Below are positions 56,130-64,000 of a stretch of DNA of 64,000 nt, in pieces. The stretch's first letter is position 1. Every line of letters starts with the position of its first letter. The translations under genes were made by a program, and so were the position numbers. Source of the DNA: Dyadobacter subterraneus (lineage in GTDB: Bacteria > Bacteroidota > Bacteroidia > Cytophagales > Spirosomataceae). The notes beneath the pieces are model-generated. The model had not been told where the DNA came from. It saw only the letters and a list, made by a program, of their open reading frames with translations, and made no database searches. The DNA is taken from assembly GCF_015221875.1 (NCBI RefSeq), contig NZ_JACYGY010000001.1, forward strand, positions 3,698,501 through 3,762,500. Direction: 5' to 3'.

Positions 56130-58457
56130 ATGAGAATAACTTTACTCCCCATTTTACTATGCTTTATTTCCTTTTGTTCTCCTGGACAAAGTTTTGAAAT
56201 AAATGGTATTGTTAAGAATGCAAACGATGATGCCTTATCCTCAGTAAATGTTTCTTTACAAAATACAAATTACTCCGCGCTGACGGATCAGGAGGGAAAG
56301 TTTAAAATTTCAGGTGTCAGTCAGGGAGAATACAAACTGATTATCAGCCATATCGGCTTTAAGAAGCTTCAAAAAACTGTAAAAATTCACAACAAATCTG
56401 TTTTTGAAGAGATCAATCTTGAAAATGCCGCAACCGAGCTGAATGAAGTAACTGTCACGTCCGAGAAGCAATCAAAGGTTCTTGAAACAAAACCGATTGC
56501 GATCAGTAGTGTTGAAATCAAGAATGTGGTCAGCCAAAATGTACTGATCACCGACGTTGTAGACCGGCTTTCCGGTGTAAGAATTCGCCGGTCGAGCTCC
56601 CTGGGCGAAACCTCTGATGTGTCAATTAACGGAATGCGGGGAAATGCTGTCAGGATTTATATTGACGGTCTTCCGATGGAATTTATGTATCCCAATTTTG
56701 ATATTTCCACACTGCCAATTGGTAATCTGAAACGCATTGACGTTTATAAAGGCGTGCTTCCGGTTGACGTAGGTACGGATGCGTTAGGTGGTGGAATAAA
56801 TTTGGTTACTGAACAAAAATCATACAACTCGTTGCGGGCTTCGTATAATGTGGGATCCTTCAACACCCATCTTGCCGATTTTTCATTAGGGCTGGCCAAC
56901 AGCAAAAATTATTTTGTCAACGTAACCGGAGCCTATAATTACTCGGATAATAATTATGGAATGGATGCGCAGATCTACGAAAAGAATAATAAGGTAGAAA
57001 GAATTCACCGTTTTCATGACAGATACAGAATTGGCTTTGGTGGCATAACCATCGGCACGCATAGCAAACCCTGGGCCGATGAGTTGAAATTAACGTTGAA
57101 TCTTTCCAGCGGAGACAAACAACTTCAAAACGGCGCAAGAGTTTCCAGTCTCGCTTTTGGAGAGGTACTTTATGAAGCAAAAAATTTATCGGCAATTCTG
57201 AAATATGACAAGTCATTGTGGAATGAAAAAGCCTTGTTTTCGACTACCTTCAATTACAGCGATCAGCAATTAATCTATATCGATACTACCAGCAACGTTT
57301 ATAGCTGGAGCGGAAAAGTAATAGGCAGAAAAGGTACAGAAGGTGAATATTCACTTGGATATACCAAAACTTACATTCAAGGTTTGGTAAATCGGGCCAG
57401 TTTTTCTTACAAATTATCAGCCAATCACAAGCTCCTGATATCCAATTTATATGCAAGACAAAAATTGACAGGTATCGATTATCTGGAAGAAGATCCTGCA
57501 AAAGATTATTTACGGGTACCTCAATATTTAACAAAAAATGTGGCTGGGGTACAGTATGAAGGTATTTTCTGGAATAAGTTAACGTTTTCAACAGCACTTA
57601 AAAGATTCGATTACATTCTGGATGGTGCCGAAAATAATACTTTTCAGTTGTTCAAGAAAAAAGGCGGAATCTGGGGATATAATGCAGGCTTAAAATATGA
57701 TCTGGCACCAGGAATGTTTATCCGGACTTCTTACGAAAAAGGATATCTTATTCCACTGTTTGCCCAGTTTGTAGGAAATGGCGCAGATATTGTCCGGAAT
57801 ACGGATCTTCTTCCTGAAAGCAGTGACAATCTGAATTTAGGATTTTCTATCGCACGCCCGATCAACAAAATCCTGAATATTTCATCTACCGTAAACGGTT
57901 TTTACCGTCAGCAGCATGATATCATTTTTATTGGTGATGGTGTTGTGAAAAGGTACGACAATGCGGATCAGGTAAGAACTGTGGGTGTGGAAGGTGATGT
58001 TTCGCTGACTTACAAAAACGCTTTTACACTCAAAACCAATGTTACATTTCTGCGTAAAACATTTACAAAAGTCAAAATCCAGGAAAGTCAGTTTTTGGTT
58101 GGAACTGCATTCCCAAATAATCCCAACTTCTACGCCAACAGCGAATTTGCCTGGGCAAAGAGTGGTTTGCTAAAAACACAAGACCGATTCCGCGCCTACG
58201 TTTTCTACACTTATATCGCACCTTTCAACCACATCACCGTTGGTAAGGAAAATAGTGTGAAAAATACACCTGAGGCTTATGTGCCCGTTCAGCATCGTGT
58301 TGACGCCGGACTTTCCTACAAGTTCGCAAGCAATGGATTAACTGCTTCCATCAATGCAATCAACTTGCTGAATGCCAAGCTGTTTGATAATTATCTGGTG
58401 CCACGTGCAGGTACAAATTTCAACGTAAAACTGATTTATCAACTTTTGAATTTCTAA
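56130..58457 (+). CDS. TonB-dependent receptor (XusA-like)
   Basis: The start at 56130 gives 775 residues with a signal peptide (MRITLLPILLCFISFCSPGQ); the TTG at 56103 would add nine. A CarboxypepD_reg-like domain (EINGIVKNANDDALSSVNVSLQ, about 22-100) is followed by the plug (TDVVDRLSGVRIRRSS, NGMRGNAVRIYIDGLPM, LKRIDVYKGVLPVDVGTDALGG) and a beta barrel ending in an aromatic Phe. It lacks the extra SusC-type features and has no SusD partner. It imports a ligand through the outer membrane with TonB energy. The adjacent DUF4374 lipoprotein suggests a siderophore as the ligand. Only 34 percent of the next receptor's pattern is needed to see they are paralogues: plug motifs match block by block. 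Confidence 0.93.
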   Translation: MRITLLPILLCFISFCSPGQSFEINGIVKNANDDALSSVNVSLQNTNYSALTDQEGKFKISGVSQGEYKLIISHIGFKKLQKTVKIHNKSVFEEINLENAATELNEVTVTSEKQSKVLETKPIAISSVEIKNVVSQNVLITDVVDRLSGVRIRRSSSLGETSDVSINGMRGNAVRIYIDGLPMEFMYPNFDISTLPIGNLKRIDVYKGVLPVDVGTDALGGGINLVTEQKSYNSLRASYNVGSFNTHLADFSLGLANSKNYFVNVTGAYNYSDNNYGMDAQIYEKNNKVERIHRFHDRYRIGFGGITIGTHSKPWADELKLTLNLSSGDKQLQNGARVSSLAFGEVLYEAKNLSAILKYDKSLWNEKALFSTTFNYSDQQLIYIDTTSNVYSWSGKVIGRKGTEGEYSLGYTKTYIQGLVNRASFSYKLSANHKLLISNLYARQKLTGIDYLEEDPAKDYLRVPQYLTKNVAGVQYEGIFWNKLTFSTALKRFDYILDGAENNTFQLFKKKGGIWGYNAGLKYDLAPGMFIRTSYEKGYLIPLFAQFVGNGADIVRNTDLLPESSDNLNLGFSIARPINKILNISSTVNGFYRQQHDIIFIGDGVVKRYDNADQVRTVGVEGDVSLTYKNAFTLKTNVTFLRKTFTKVKIQESQFLVGTAFPNNPNFYANSEFAWAKSGLLKTQDRFRAYVFYTYIAPFNHITVGKENSVKNTPEAYVPVQHRVDAGLSYKFASNGLTASINAINLLNAKLFDNYLVPRAGTNFNVKLIYQLLNF

Positions 58458-58522
58458 TAATTACTGACTTTTTCAGCCCATACTTTTTAAAATCCAGTCC
58501 ATCTCTTAACACAAAAACACGA

Positions 58523-59836
58523 ATGAAAACTAAATTTTTACTAGGCCTTCTTTTATCTGCCACTTTATTTTCTTGCGGTGACAGTGACAAAACCGATACT
58601 GATGTTGAGCCGGAATCTCTTTATCAGGAAGAAGGATACGTGATGGCATCCATTTCTCAATCCACAGCGGGATTTAGCTATTATGCAGGATTTTTCAATG
58701 AGCTTCCATCGGGTGATATTGATCTGACGAAGAAAGCTGCATATAGTACTTTTTCTATCAGAACAGGTTACAAAAATTTCATTTATGGAGCTGCTTTAAA
58801 TGGCGATAAAAAAGTGTCAAAACTCGCGATCCTGAAAAGTACCGGAGCCATTGTGGAGGTCGCCGCAATTCCTCTTATAGATTACGTTTCAGCCATAAAA
58901 ATCATCAGTGATGACCTTGGGATTTACACGACTGGCGGAAACAGAGCGCTGTTTTTGTTTAACCCTACGACGATGGAAAACATTGGTCAGATTGATATGA
59001 CTTCTGCCCAAAACTTCCCGGCAAATGAAACGAATATCTACACCCACCTTGCCTATCGCAAGTCGGATAATCGTTTGTTTGCAACCTTATTTACCAACAG
59101 CAGCAAAACAGGTCAGTTTTATGATGCAGAAAATGTGTATGTGGAAGTGATCAACCTGACAACAAAAAAATGGGAAAAAACGGCGATGTTCCCACAGGCG
59201 ACTTACCCTGTTTCCAGAGGTGCGGAGAACGGACTGGTAGATGAACAAGGTAACGTCTACATCGTAACGCAGGGCCAATATGGATTGGATGGCCAATTGG
59301 GCCCTAATTCTGCCAAACGTTCAAAACCACAAATCCTGAAAATTCCGGCAGGCACGACAGATTTTGACCTGACTTATTCTTTCAATCCGGTTAGTGCAGC
59401 TGGTTTGCCAAATTTGTTATTCCAGCTAGTTTTGGGTACAATTTATGATGCGAACGGTATTGTTTATGCGTGTATTTCAGGTCAGCAGGATCCACCGCGT
59501 TTACTTGAACTCATTGCCAAACTGGCCAATCAGACAATCACTGCAACCGAATATTCTGAATTAACAAACCTTGCATTTTACGGTCCAAATCAACGCTGGG
59601 CGAGACTTGATATGAATGCAAAAACGGCAACATTTATTTCGGATATGCCTTTGACTGCCGGATATGCCTATCCAAATTCAAAAATTTACGACGGCAAGTT
59701 TTATCTCCCGGTTTACAATCCCGATTTGAAACTGAACGGAATTTATAAATATGATCCTGCAACTTCAAAATCAGAGAAAATCAACACAGTAACAGCTGGC
59801 GGGTTAGTGACTGATTTCGTGAAGTTTACGAAGTAA
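58523..59836 (+). CDS. DUF4374 lipoprotein (XusB-like)
   Basis: A 437-residue lipoprotein: the N-terminus has LSATLFSCGDSDK with the lipidated Cys18. The mature protein is an all-beta protein with repeated propeller-like blades, as in DUF4374 (YATFSIR-type strands, GIYTTGGNRALFLFNP, PVSRGAENGLVDEQGNVYIVTQG, GYAYPNSKIYDGKFYLPVYNP). As I recall, XusB of Bacteroides thetaiotaomicron is a DUF4374 surface lipoprotein that binds enterobactin-type siderophores with TonB receptor XusA. It starts 65 bp after the receptor stop. Most probably it is surface-exposed and hands the ligand to that receptor. Confidence 0.9.
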   Translation: MKTKFLLGLLLSATLFSCGDSDKTDTDVEPESLYQEEGYVMASISQSTAGFSYYAGFFNELPSGDIDLTKKAAYSTFSIRTGYKNFIYGAALNGDKKVSKLAILKSTGAIVEVAAIPLIDYVSAIKIISDDLGIYTTGGNRALFLFNPTTMENIGQIDMTSAQNFPANETNIYTHLAYRKSDNRLFATLFTNSSKTGQFYDAENVYVEVINLTTKKWEKTAMFPQATYPVSRGAENGLVDEQGNVYIVTQGQYGLDGQLGPNSAKRSKPQILKIPAGTTDFDLTYSFNPVSAAGLPNLLFQLVLGTIYDANGIVYACISGQQDPPRLLELIAKLANQTITATEYSELTNLAFYGPNQRWARLDMNAKTATFISDMPLTAGYAYPNSKIYDGKFYLPVYNPDLKLNGIYKYDPATSKSEKINTVTAGGLVTDFVKFTK

Positions 59837-59883
59837 GTAATGAATTAAAAAAACGGATTCATTTTCATAAATCTAACAAAGGA

Positions 59884-59942
59884 TTTCCTAACTCCTGTCG
59901 AAAACTTCTGAAATTTCAGAAAACTTCGACGGAGTTGGGAAA
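59884..59942. repeat. Long imperfect palindrome
   Basis: A 59-bp inverted repeat centred near 59913. The two arms share blocks such as AACTCC/GGAGTT, TCGAA/TTCGA and CTGAAA/TTTCAG. It lies in the 288-bp gap between the DUF4374 gene and the sigma factor. It may be an extragenic palindromic repeat, or a terminator separating the two transcripts. Confidence 0.7.
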
Positions 59943-60057
59943 CCATTTTCAATAGTTATTATTCGATCCAAACGGCGATTCTAAACTCTTCAACACATCA
60001 AATATTTTCTTAAATCATCAAACTTAATACCCGAATTTCTAAATTATCTCCAAATTA

Positions 60058-60090
60058 TTTGGACTAGATATAAATAAGAATATATATTTG
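60058..60090 (+). promoter_or_regulatory. Bacteroidetes-type promoter of the sigma factor gene
   Basis: TTTG at 60058-60061 and TATATTTG at 60083-60090 with a 21-bp spacer match the primary sigma consensus TTTG-N-TAnnTTTG. It lies 34 bp before the ATG at 60125. Confidence 0.65.
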
Positions 60091-60124
60091 CAAACAGATT
60101 GTCTCGAAAGACGTCAGCATTATC

Positions 60125-60664
60125 ATGCATATCAATCAGCCAGAAAAAATCTCATTCAAAATCGACGAGGATTCCTTTAAGGAAATCTATAATCTTTATT
60201 GGGAGAAAGTTTTTTCGGTTTGTTATGCCAATCTGGGCGAGACTGAGCCTGCCAAAGGAATGGTTCAGGAAATATTTAAGTCGCTTTGGGAAAGAAAAGA
60301 TGAACTTGAAATTAATCAGTCTGTGGAAAGATATCTTGTCCGTTCGGCTAAATTCAAGGTTTTTGAATATATCAGAAACAAAAAAATCCGGGAACAACAT
60401 CACGAAATCATAGTTGCAAGCCAGGTTTCTTCGCTCAATTATACTGAAAACGAAGTATTGGTAAGCAGCCTTAAAGAAAGAATCACTTCGCTGATTGACA
60501 CCTTACCATCCCAATGCCGTAAAGTTTTTAAAATGAGCAGAGAACAAGGGCTTTCCAACAAGGAAATTGCATCGGATCTTCTTATCTCGGAAAGAGCTGT
60601 GGAATATCATATTTCCAAAGCCGTAACTTCGCTGAAATCCCACCTTACAGAATATTCCTGTTGA
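60125..60664 (+). CDS. ECF RNA polymerase sigma factor (FecI-like)
   Basis: A 179-residue sigma-70 family protein. Region 2 at about 15-80 (FKEIYNLYWEKVFSVCYANLG, VQEIFKSLWERKDEL) and region 4 at about 118-172 (LPSQCRKVFKMSREQGLSNKEIAS, ERAVEYHISKAVTSLKSHL) are both complete. No region 1.1 or 3 is present, as in ECF factors. A start at 60125 is used. The gene lies 83 bp before the FecR-like gene and between two TonB receptor/DUF4374 pairs, so it most likely transcribes one or both pairs in response to the ligand. Confidence 0.93.
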   Translation: MHINQPEKISFKIDEDSFKEIYNLYWEKVFSVCYANLGETEPAKGMVQEIFKSLWERKDELEINQSVERYLVRSAKFKVFEYIRNKKIREQHHEIIVASQVSSLNYTENEVLVSSLKERITSLIDTLPSQCRKVFKMSREQGLSNKEIASDLLISERAVEYHISKAVTSLKSHLTEYSC

Positions 60665-60747
60665 TTTTCTTTATTGCCTGCTTCGTAAAACCGTTAGATA
60701 TGCTACTTTTACTAAAAAGTACTTCTGCATTCTAAAAAGAGGCTTTC

Positions 60748-61416
60748 ATGACGGTCAGTAAAGAGCTTATCGAAAAATACCATAAAGGAGAATGTACTCC
60801 CGAGGAATCCGCTATGGTGGAAAATTGGCTGCTCGACGATGATATTGAAATAGAAATTATTCTACCAGAAAACCTTCACAAGGAAAATGTAAAGGCGGAA
60901 ATGTGGCAGGATATTGCTTCTTCACTTCCCGGCGCAAAAGAAAAGAGATTCCAATTCAATACAATTTCAGGATTTAATTCTTTCGGTTTGGCCGCTGCCG
61001 CCAGCGTTTTACTTTTGGTTGCTTTTTCATTTTTGCTATTTAAAATAAACAACAAAGAATCTGTAATTACTTCGGCAAATGTTTCTTTGTCAGAAAATAA
61101 AGAGATTGATTCCAAAGATTACACCATCTCCCTGGGGCCGGAAAGTAATGCCCGTATTGATGCAAACACAGGTTTAATAGATTTCTGTGGAACAATTTTA
61201 ATCAGCCCTAAAAAGGATATTGATCTCTCTTTCAAAAATATATGCACTACTACCAAAAGAAATTCCGGTAAAATGAATTTTAAAAAGGGAGAAACTTACA
61301 TCGCACTTAATTACAGAAACAAGAAAGATAATGAGCTGATTGTAATGGACGAAAAATTGCTGATGGGTTTGCCGCCAATTGTAAAAAGGCAGATTATGGA
61401 TCAGTTTAATATTTGA
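60748..61416 (+). CDS. Short FecR-like anti-sigma factor
   Basis: A 222-residue inner-membrane protein. The N-terminal cytosolic anti-sigma part (residues 1-75) begins KELIEKYHKGECTPEESAMVENWLLDD, as in Bacteroidetes FecR proteins. The membrane span is about 77-98 (FGLAAAASVLLLVAFSFLLFK). The periplasmic part (about 100-222) is short and does not show the FecR core (the YxxP...GxRTxVxLxDGS block) or the DUF4974 end seen in the usual 330-residue proteins. Instead it ends with a basic helix (GLPPIVKRQIMDQF). It follows the sigma gene and overlaps the next gene's TTG, indicating one transcript. Confidence 0.8.
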   Translation: MTVSKELIEKYHKGECTPEESAMVENWLLDDDIEIEIILPENLHKENVKAEMWQDIASSLPGAKEKRFQFNTISGFNSFGLAAAASVLLLVAFSFLLFKINNKESVITSANVSLSENKEIDSKDYTISLGPESNARIDANTGLIDFCGTILISPKKDIDLSFKNICTTTKRNSGKMNFKKGETYIALNYRNKKDNELIVMDEKLLMGLPPIVKRQIMDQFNI

Positions 61417-61433
61417 AATCTTCCCCTGTAACG

Positions 61434-62645
61434 ATGCGTGCCCAAGGCAGTCTGACATTTTTTAAAATCCTTTTTCTTATCAGTATTGGCTTTATATCCG
61501 GATGCTCCGAAAACAGTGCTCCGGAAACCAGGACGTATAGTATTTATACGATGGCCAAGGATTATAAGGAATACATTATCCAGGTTGATAATTTGTCTTC
61601 CGGAAAAGCAGATCCTGTCAAAAACGGAGCCCGGACTTATCCAAAACAGATCTGGTTCGATCTTATCGTCAGAGACGGTTTCTATTACCGGCTGCATAGA
61701 AAAACGCATTATTTCTTAAAATATACGGTTCAGAACAATCAATATGTTCCCGTTGATTCAGTTGAAATTGCACCGCTGACTTATCTGGACAATTATAACT
61801 GGGTTCATCCGGACACCTTACTCCTAATCTCTTACGACCGAAAAAATGCCGGGTTGAGGTATGCCAAAGTGAATGTAAAAAATATGAAAGCCAGGCTGGG
61901 AATTATGCCGGTAGCTTTGCCAAAAGCTCCATTTAATTCTATGTCTGTTGGTTTTTCCGAACTGAGAAATAAACAATTGCTGGTTGGATATAGCTACCAC
62001 AGCATAACTTCCAGCAACTTTTCAACAACCGACACCGCTTATGTTGACATTTTAAGCTATCCCGAGCTCAAATGGCAAAAAACATTAAAGGATTCAAGAT
62101 CCACATATCCGGGAGGAGCGAACACTGCTCAGCCTAACACTTTTCAAGATGAAAAAGGCGACTTTTATTTCCTAGCCTGCCCTGGAATTGCTTTGGGAAA
62201 TCATCCGGATAAGCCAACCGCTTTGTATCGAATCAGGAAGGATGAAAACACAATTGATAGTACTTTCTTCTGGAATATTTCTGAATCCATCAAAAATCAC
62301 GGGTATGGATTGTGGAACATTGGCAATGGAAAAGCCATTCTCCGCAGTGAAAGGAGAGATCTTTTCACAGGGGTTGAAGATCACTACAAAGTGCCTCACA
62401 TAGAATTTTATGTACTGGACCTGAAACAGAAAACAATCAAAAAACTGGATCTGCCACTTGATAAAGGTACTTCACGCCAGTGTGTACTTGTAGAGAAGGG
62501 AAATGTTTATATTTCTATCAATTCCGACACTGCTGGAAATTATATCTGGATTTACAATCCTGATACCGAAACCCTGACAAAAGGTTTAAAACTTGATGGT
62601 GACATTGACTACATACTTCGTGTCGAAAAATTGTATGAGGATTAG
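61434..62645 (+). CDS. Second DUF4374-type lipoprotein
   Basis: A start at 61434 gives 403 residues; an in-frame TTG at 61413 overlaps the previous stop and would add seven. The lipobox is GFISGCSEN with the lipidated Cys24. The mature part has the same beta-blade organisation as the protein at 58523: an opening TYSIYTMAKDYKEYIIQVD, then RSTYPGGANTAQPNTFQDE that aligns with PVSRGAENGLVDEQG there, and a similar C-terminal half. Divergence is high, so the duplication is old or the ligand is different. It is in one run with sigma and anti-sigma genes and 244 bp before the second TonB receptor. Confidence 0.85.
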   Translation: MRAQGSLTFFKILFLISIGFISGCSENSAPETRTYSIYTMAKDYKEYIIQVDNLSSGKADPVKNGARTYPKQIWFDLIVRDGFYYRLHRKTHYFLKYTVQNNQYVPVDSVEIAPLTYLDNYNWVHPDTLLLISYDRKNAGLRYAKVNVKNMKARLGIMPVALPKAPFNSMSVGFSELRNKQLLVGYSYHSITSSNFSTTDTAYVDILSYPELKWQKTLKDSRSTYPGGANTAQPNTFQDEKGDFYFLACPGIALGNHPDKPTALYRIRKDENTIDSTFFWNISESIKNHGYGLWNIGNGKAILRSERRDLFTGVEDHYKVPHIEFYVLDLKQKTIKKLDLPLDKGTSRQCVLVEKGNVYISINSDTAGNYIWIYNPDTETLTKGLKLDGDIDYILRVEKLYED

Positions 62646-62889
62646 CCGGTAACTGTTCTGGCTGCCAGGTAGTTTTATATGACCGACTTGAAAATCGTGT
62701 AACAGGTTTCTTTTTTTAAAACCACTATCACTTCCCTCTATCAAATCAGGATTTCGCTTCCTCTGAAAAAATAATATTTTTTTCTCAATAAGACCTTCGG
62801 GAATCTCCGTGTTATGCTACTTCGTGTTAGAAAAGGTCAGAACATGAAATTGGTCTGATTCTTAATAACCAGTATTTATAGCTAATCCA

Positions 62890-64000
62890 ATGCAGTCAGG
62901 TAAATCTCTACTCTTCATATTTTTTATCAGTTTACTCTTTTTGAGCGGGACAGTTCACGCCCAAAACACAATTATAATATCAGGAATCATTCAGGATGAA
63001 GGTGGCACAACACTTCCGGGCGTGAGTGTTATGTTGAAAGGAACATCAACAGGCACTCAAACGGATTCAGAAGGGTCTTATAAACTAAATATCTCAAAAC
63101 CAGGAAACTATACCCTTACTATTTCATCTGTGGGTCATATCACCCAGGAAAAATCTGTAACACTTAAAAGTGGTCAGCACCTTAAATCCAGTTTTACACT
63201 AAAAAGTGATACAAAAGTTATCGACGAAGTAACCGTTCATGGAAAAACGGAAACGCAGGAAATTAAGGAACAGGCTTTCACCGTCAATGCCATCGAAACC
63301 AAACAATATGCCAATACCACGGCAGACCTTAACCAGGTGCTTAACCGCAGCGCAGGTGTACGTATACGCGAACAGGGTGGTTTGGGATCCAGCTTTAATT
63401 TTTCGATTAATGGTCTTTCCGGTAAGGCTGTAAAATATTTCATTGACGGCGTCCCTATGGAAATTATGGGAAGTGCCATGTCCCTGAACAATATACCTGT
63501 CAACCTGGCTGAACGTATTGAAGTGTACAAAGGTGTAGTGCCGGTGCAGCTGGGTTCTGATGCCATGGGAGGTGCAGTGAACGTTATTACTAATCAAAAA
63601 CAAACGAATTATCTTGATCTGAGTCATAGTTACGGATCATTCAATACCCATCGATCTTCATTAACCGGACAATATGTTCATCCGAAAACCGGCATAACGG
63701 TCAAAGCCAGCGCATTCTTTAATTATTCAAATAATAATTACAAGATGAAAGACGTGGAAATCCTGGAAGGTGGTACCAGAAATGGAAACCAGATCACAGA
63801 TCTTAGCGGCGCTACTTTTGTAACAACCAATACCCGCCGTTTCCATGACGATTATCGTTCTGCCATGGGTCAGGTAGAAGTTGGAGTTTCAAATAAAAAA
63901 TGGGCTGATGTTCTCTATGGCGGTTTTGGTTATTCGGAGGGAAAACAGGATCTGCAAACCGGTTTTGAACAAACCATTGTTTATGGTAATGTAACCCGTA
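62890..64000 (+). CDS. Second TonB-dependent receptor, 3' end beyond the window
   Basis: Frame open from the ATG at 62890 to the edge (370 codons). A signal peptide (IFFISLLFLSGTVHAQ) precedes a CarboxypepD_reg-like domain (SGIIQDEGGTTLPGVSVML, TDSEGSYKLNIS), then the plug with NQVLNRSAGVRIREQGGLGS, YFIDGVPMEIMG, AERIEVYKGVVPVQLGSDAMGG and the start of the barrel. The plug aligns block by block with the receptor at 56130. No start-proximal N-terminal signalling (STN) domain is present, so it would not itself signal to FecR in the classical way. Presumed partner of the DUF4374 protein just upstream. Confidence 0.93.
   Translation, partial: MQSGKSLLFIFFISLLFLSGTVHAQNTIIISGIIQDEGGTTLPGVSVMLKGTSTGTQTDSEGSYKLNISKPGNYTLTISSVGHITQEKSVTLKSGQHLKSSFTLKSDTKVIDEVTVHGKTETQEIKEQAFTVNAIETKQYANTTADLNQVLNRSAGVRIREQGGLGSSFNFSINGLSGKAVKYFIDGVPMEIMGSAMSLNNIPVNLAERIEVYKGVVPVQLGSDAMGGAVNVITNQKQTNYLDLSHSYGSFNTHRSSLTGQYVHPKTGITVKASAFFNYSNNNYKMKDVEILEGGTRNGNQITDLSGATFVTTNTRRFHDDYRSAMGQVEVGVSNKKWADVLYGGFGYSEGKQDLQTGFEQTIVYGNVTR

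Noticed and set aside
60099..60413. 104-codon frame overlapping the sigma factor start
   Set aside because: Out of frame with the sigma factor, which has complete regions 2 and 4.

Overview
The window looks like chromosome of a Bacteroidetes bacterium of the Cytophagales, close to Dyadobacter/Spirosoma. The evidence is the set of protein families: HisKA_2 kinases with TPR arms, a T9SS type A sorting domain, FecI/FecR-like regulation, CarboxypepD_reg-type TonB receptors, DUF4374 lipoproteins and Bat-like VWA/TPR proteins. Promoters of the Bacteroidetes form TTTG-N(18-21)-TAnnTTTG are also visible. The genus is inferred from general resemblance, not from a search.

Layout. 1-4.4 kb: two tandem TPR sensor kinases, the first cut by the window edge. 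4.5-11.4 kb: small metabolic genes (alpha/beta hydrolases, DUF1348, GAPDH, a PNPOx-like flavoprotein, a TlpA-type thioredoxin). 12-13.5 kb: a secreted Hcp-like protein next to a T9SS-sorted protein. 13.7-16.8 kb: zinc alcohol dehydrogenase, a hypothetical protein and a NIPSNAP protein. 17.1-21.3 kb: a CheB and a giant CheB-CheR-PAS-kinase fusion whose ATPase domain is frameshifted. 22.1-27.5 kb: an LLM flavin oxidoreductase and glgX, followed by remnants of an Hsp20 gene and of an alpha-amylase. 27.8-30.9 kb: two fatty acid desaturases divergent from a LuxR-type regulator with a degenerate receiver. 31.4-36.1 kb: a decayed accessory stretch holding an SDR, a broken AraC gene, a broken NmrA gene, an intact HxlR regulator, two strong inverted repeats and a broken tyrosine recombinase beside a tRNA cluster.

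36.4-36.8 kb carries tRNA-Arg(UCU), tRNA-Pro(UGG) and tRNA-Ser(GCU), all on the minus strand with their own terminator. 36.9-50.4 kb is clean core genome: VWA and TPR proteins, purC, a STAS protein, gltB-gltD, polysaccharide deacetylase, glycosyltransferase 2, a TatD nuclease and L-asparaginase. 50.4-55.9 kb on the minus strand has a SIMPL-like protein, a phospholipase C, an esterase/SMP-30 fusion and a 62-residue protein.

56.1-64.0 kb is the most system-like region. It has two copies of a TonB receptor plus DUF4374 lipoprotein pair, and between them a FecI-type sigma factor and a short FecR-like anti-sigma factor. The gene pair resembles XusA/XusB xenosiderophore capture in Bacteroides, so I read the region as a regulated iron-chelate uptake locus with duplicated surface modules. 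No CRISPR array, intact insertion sequence or rRNA was seen. The disrupted genes all lie between 18 and 36.2 kb, while 36.8-64 kb shows none, which argues for real gene decay rather than uniform sequencing error.
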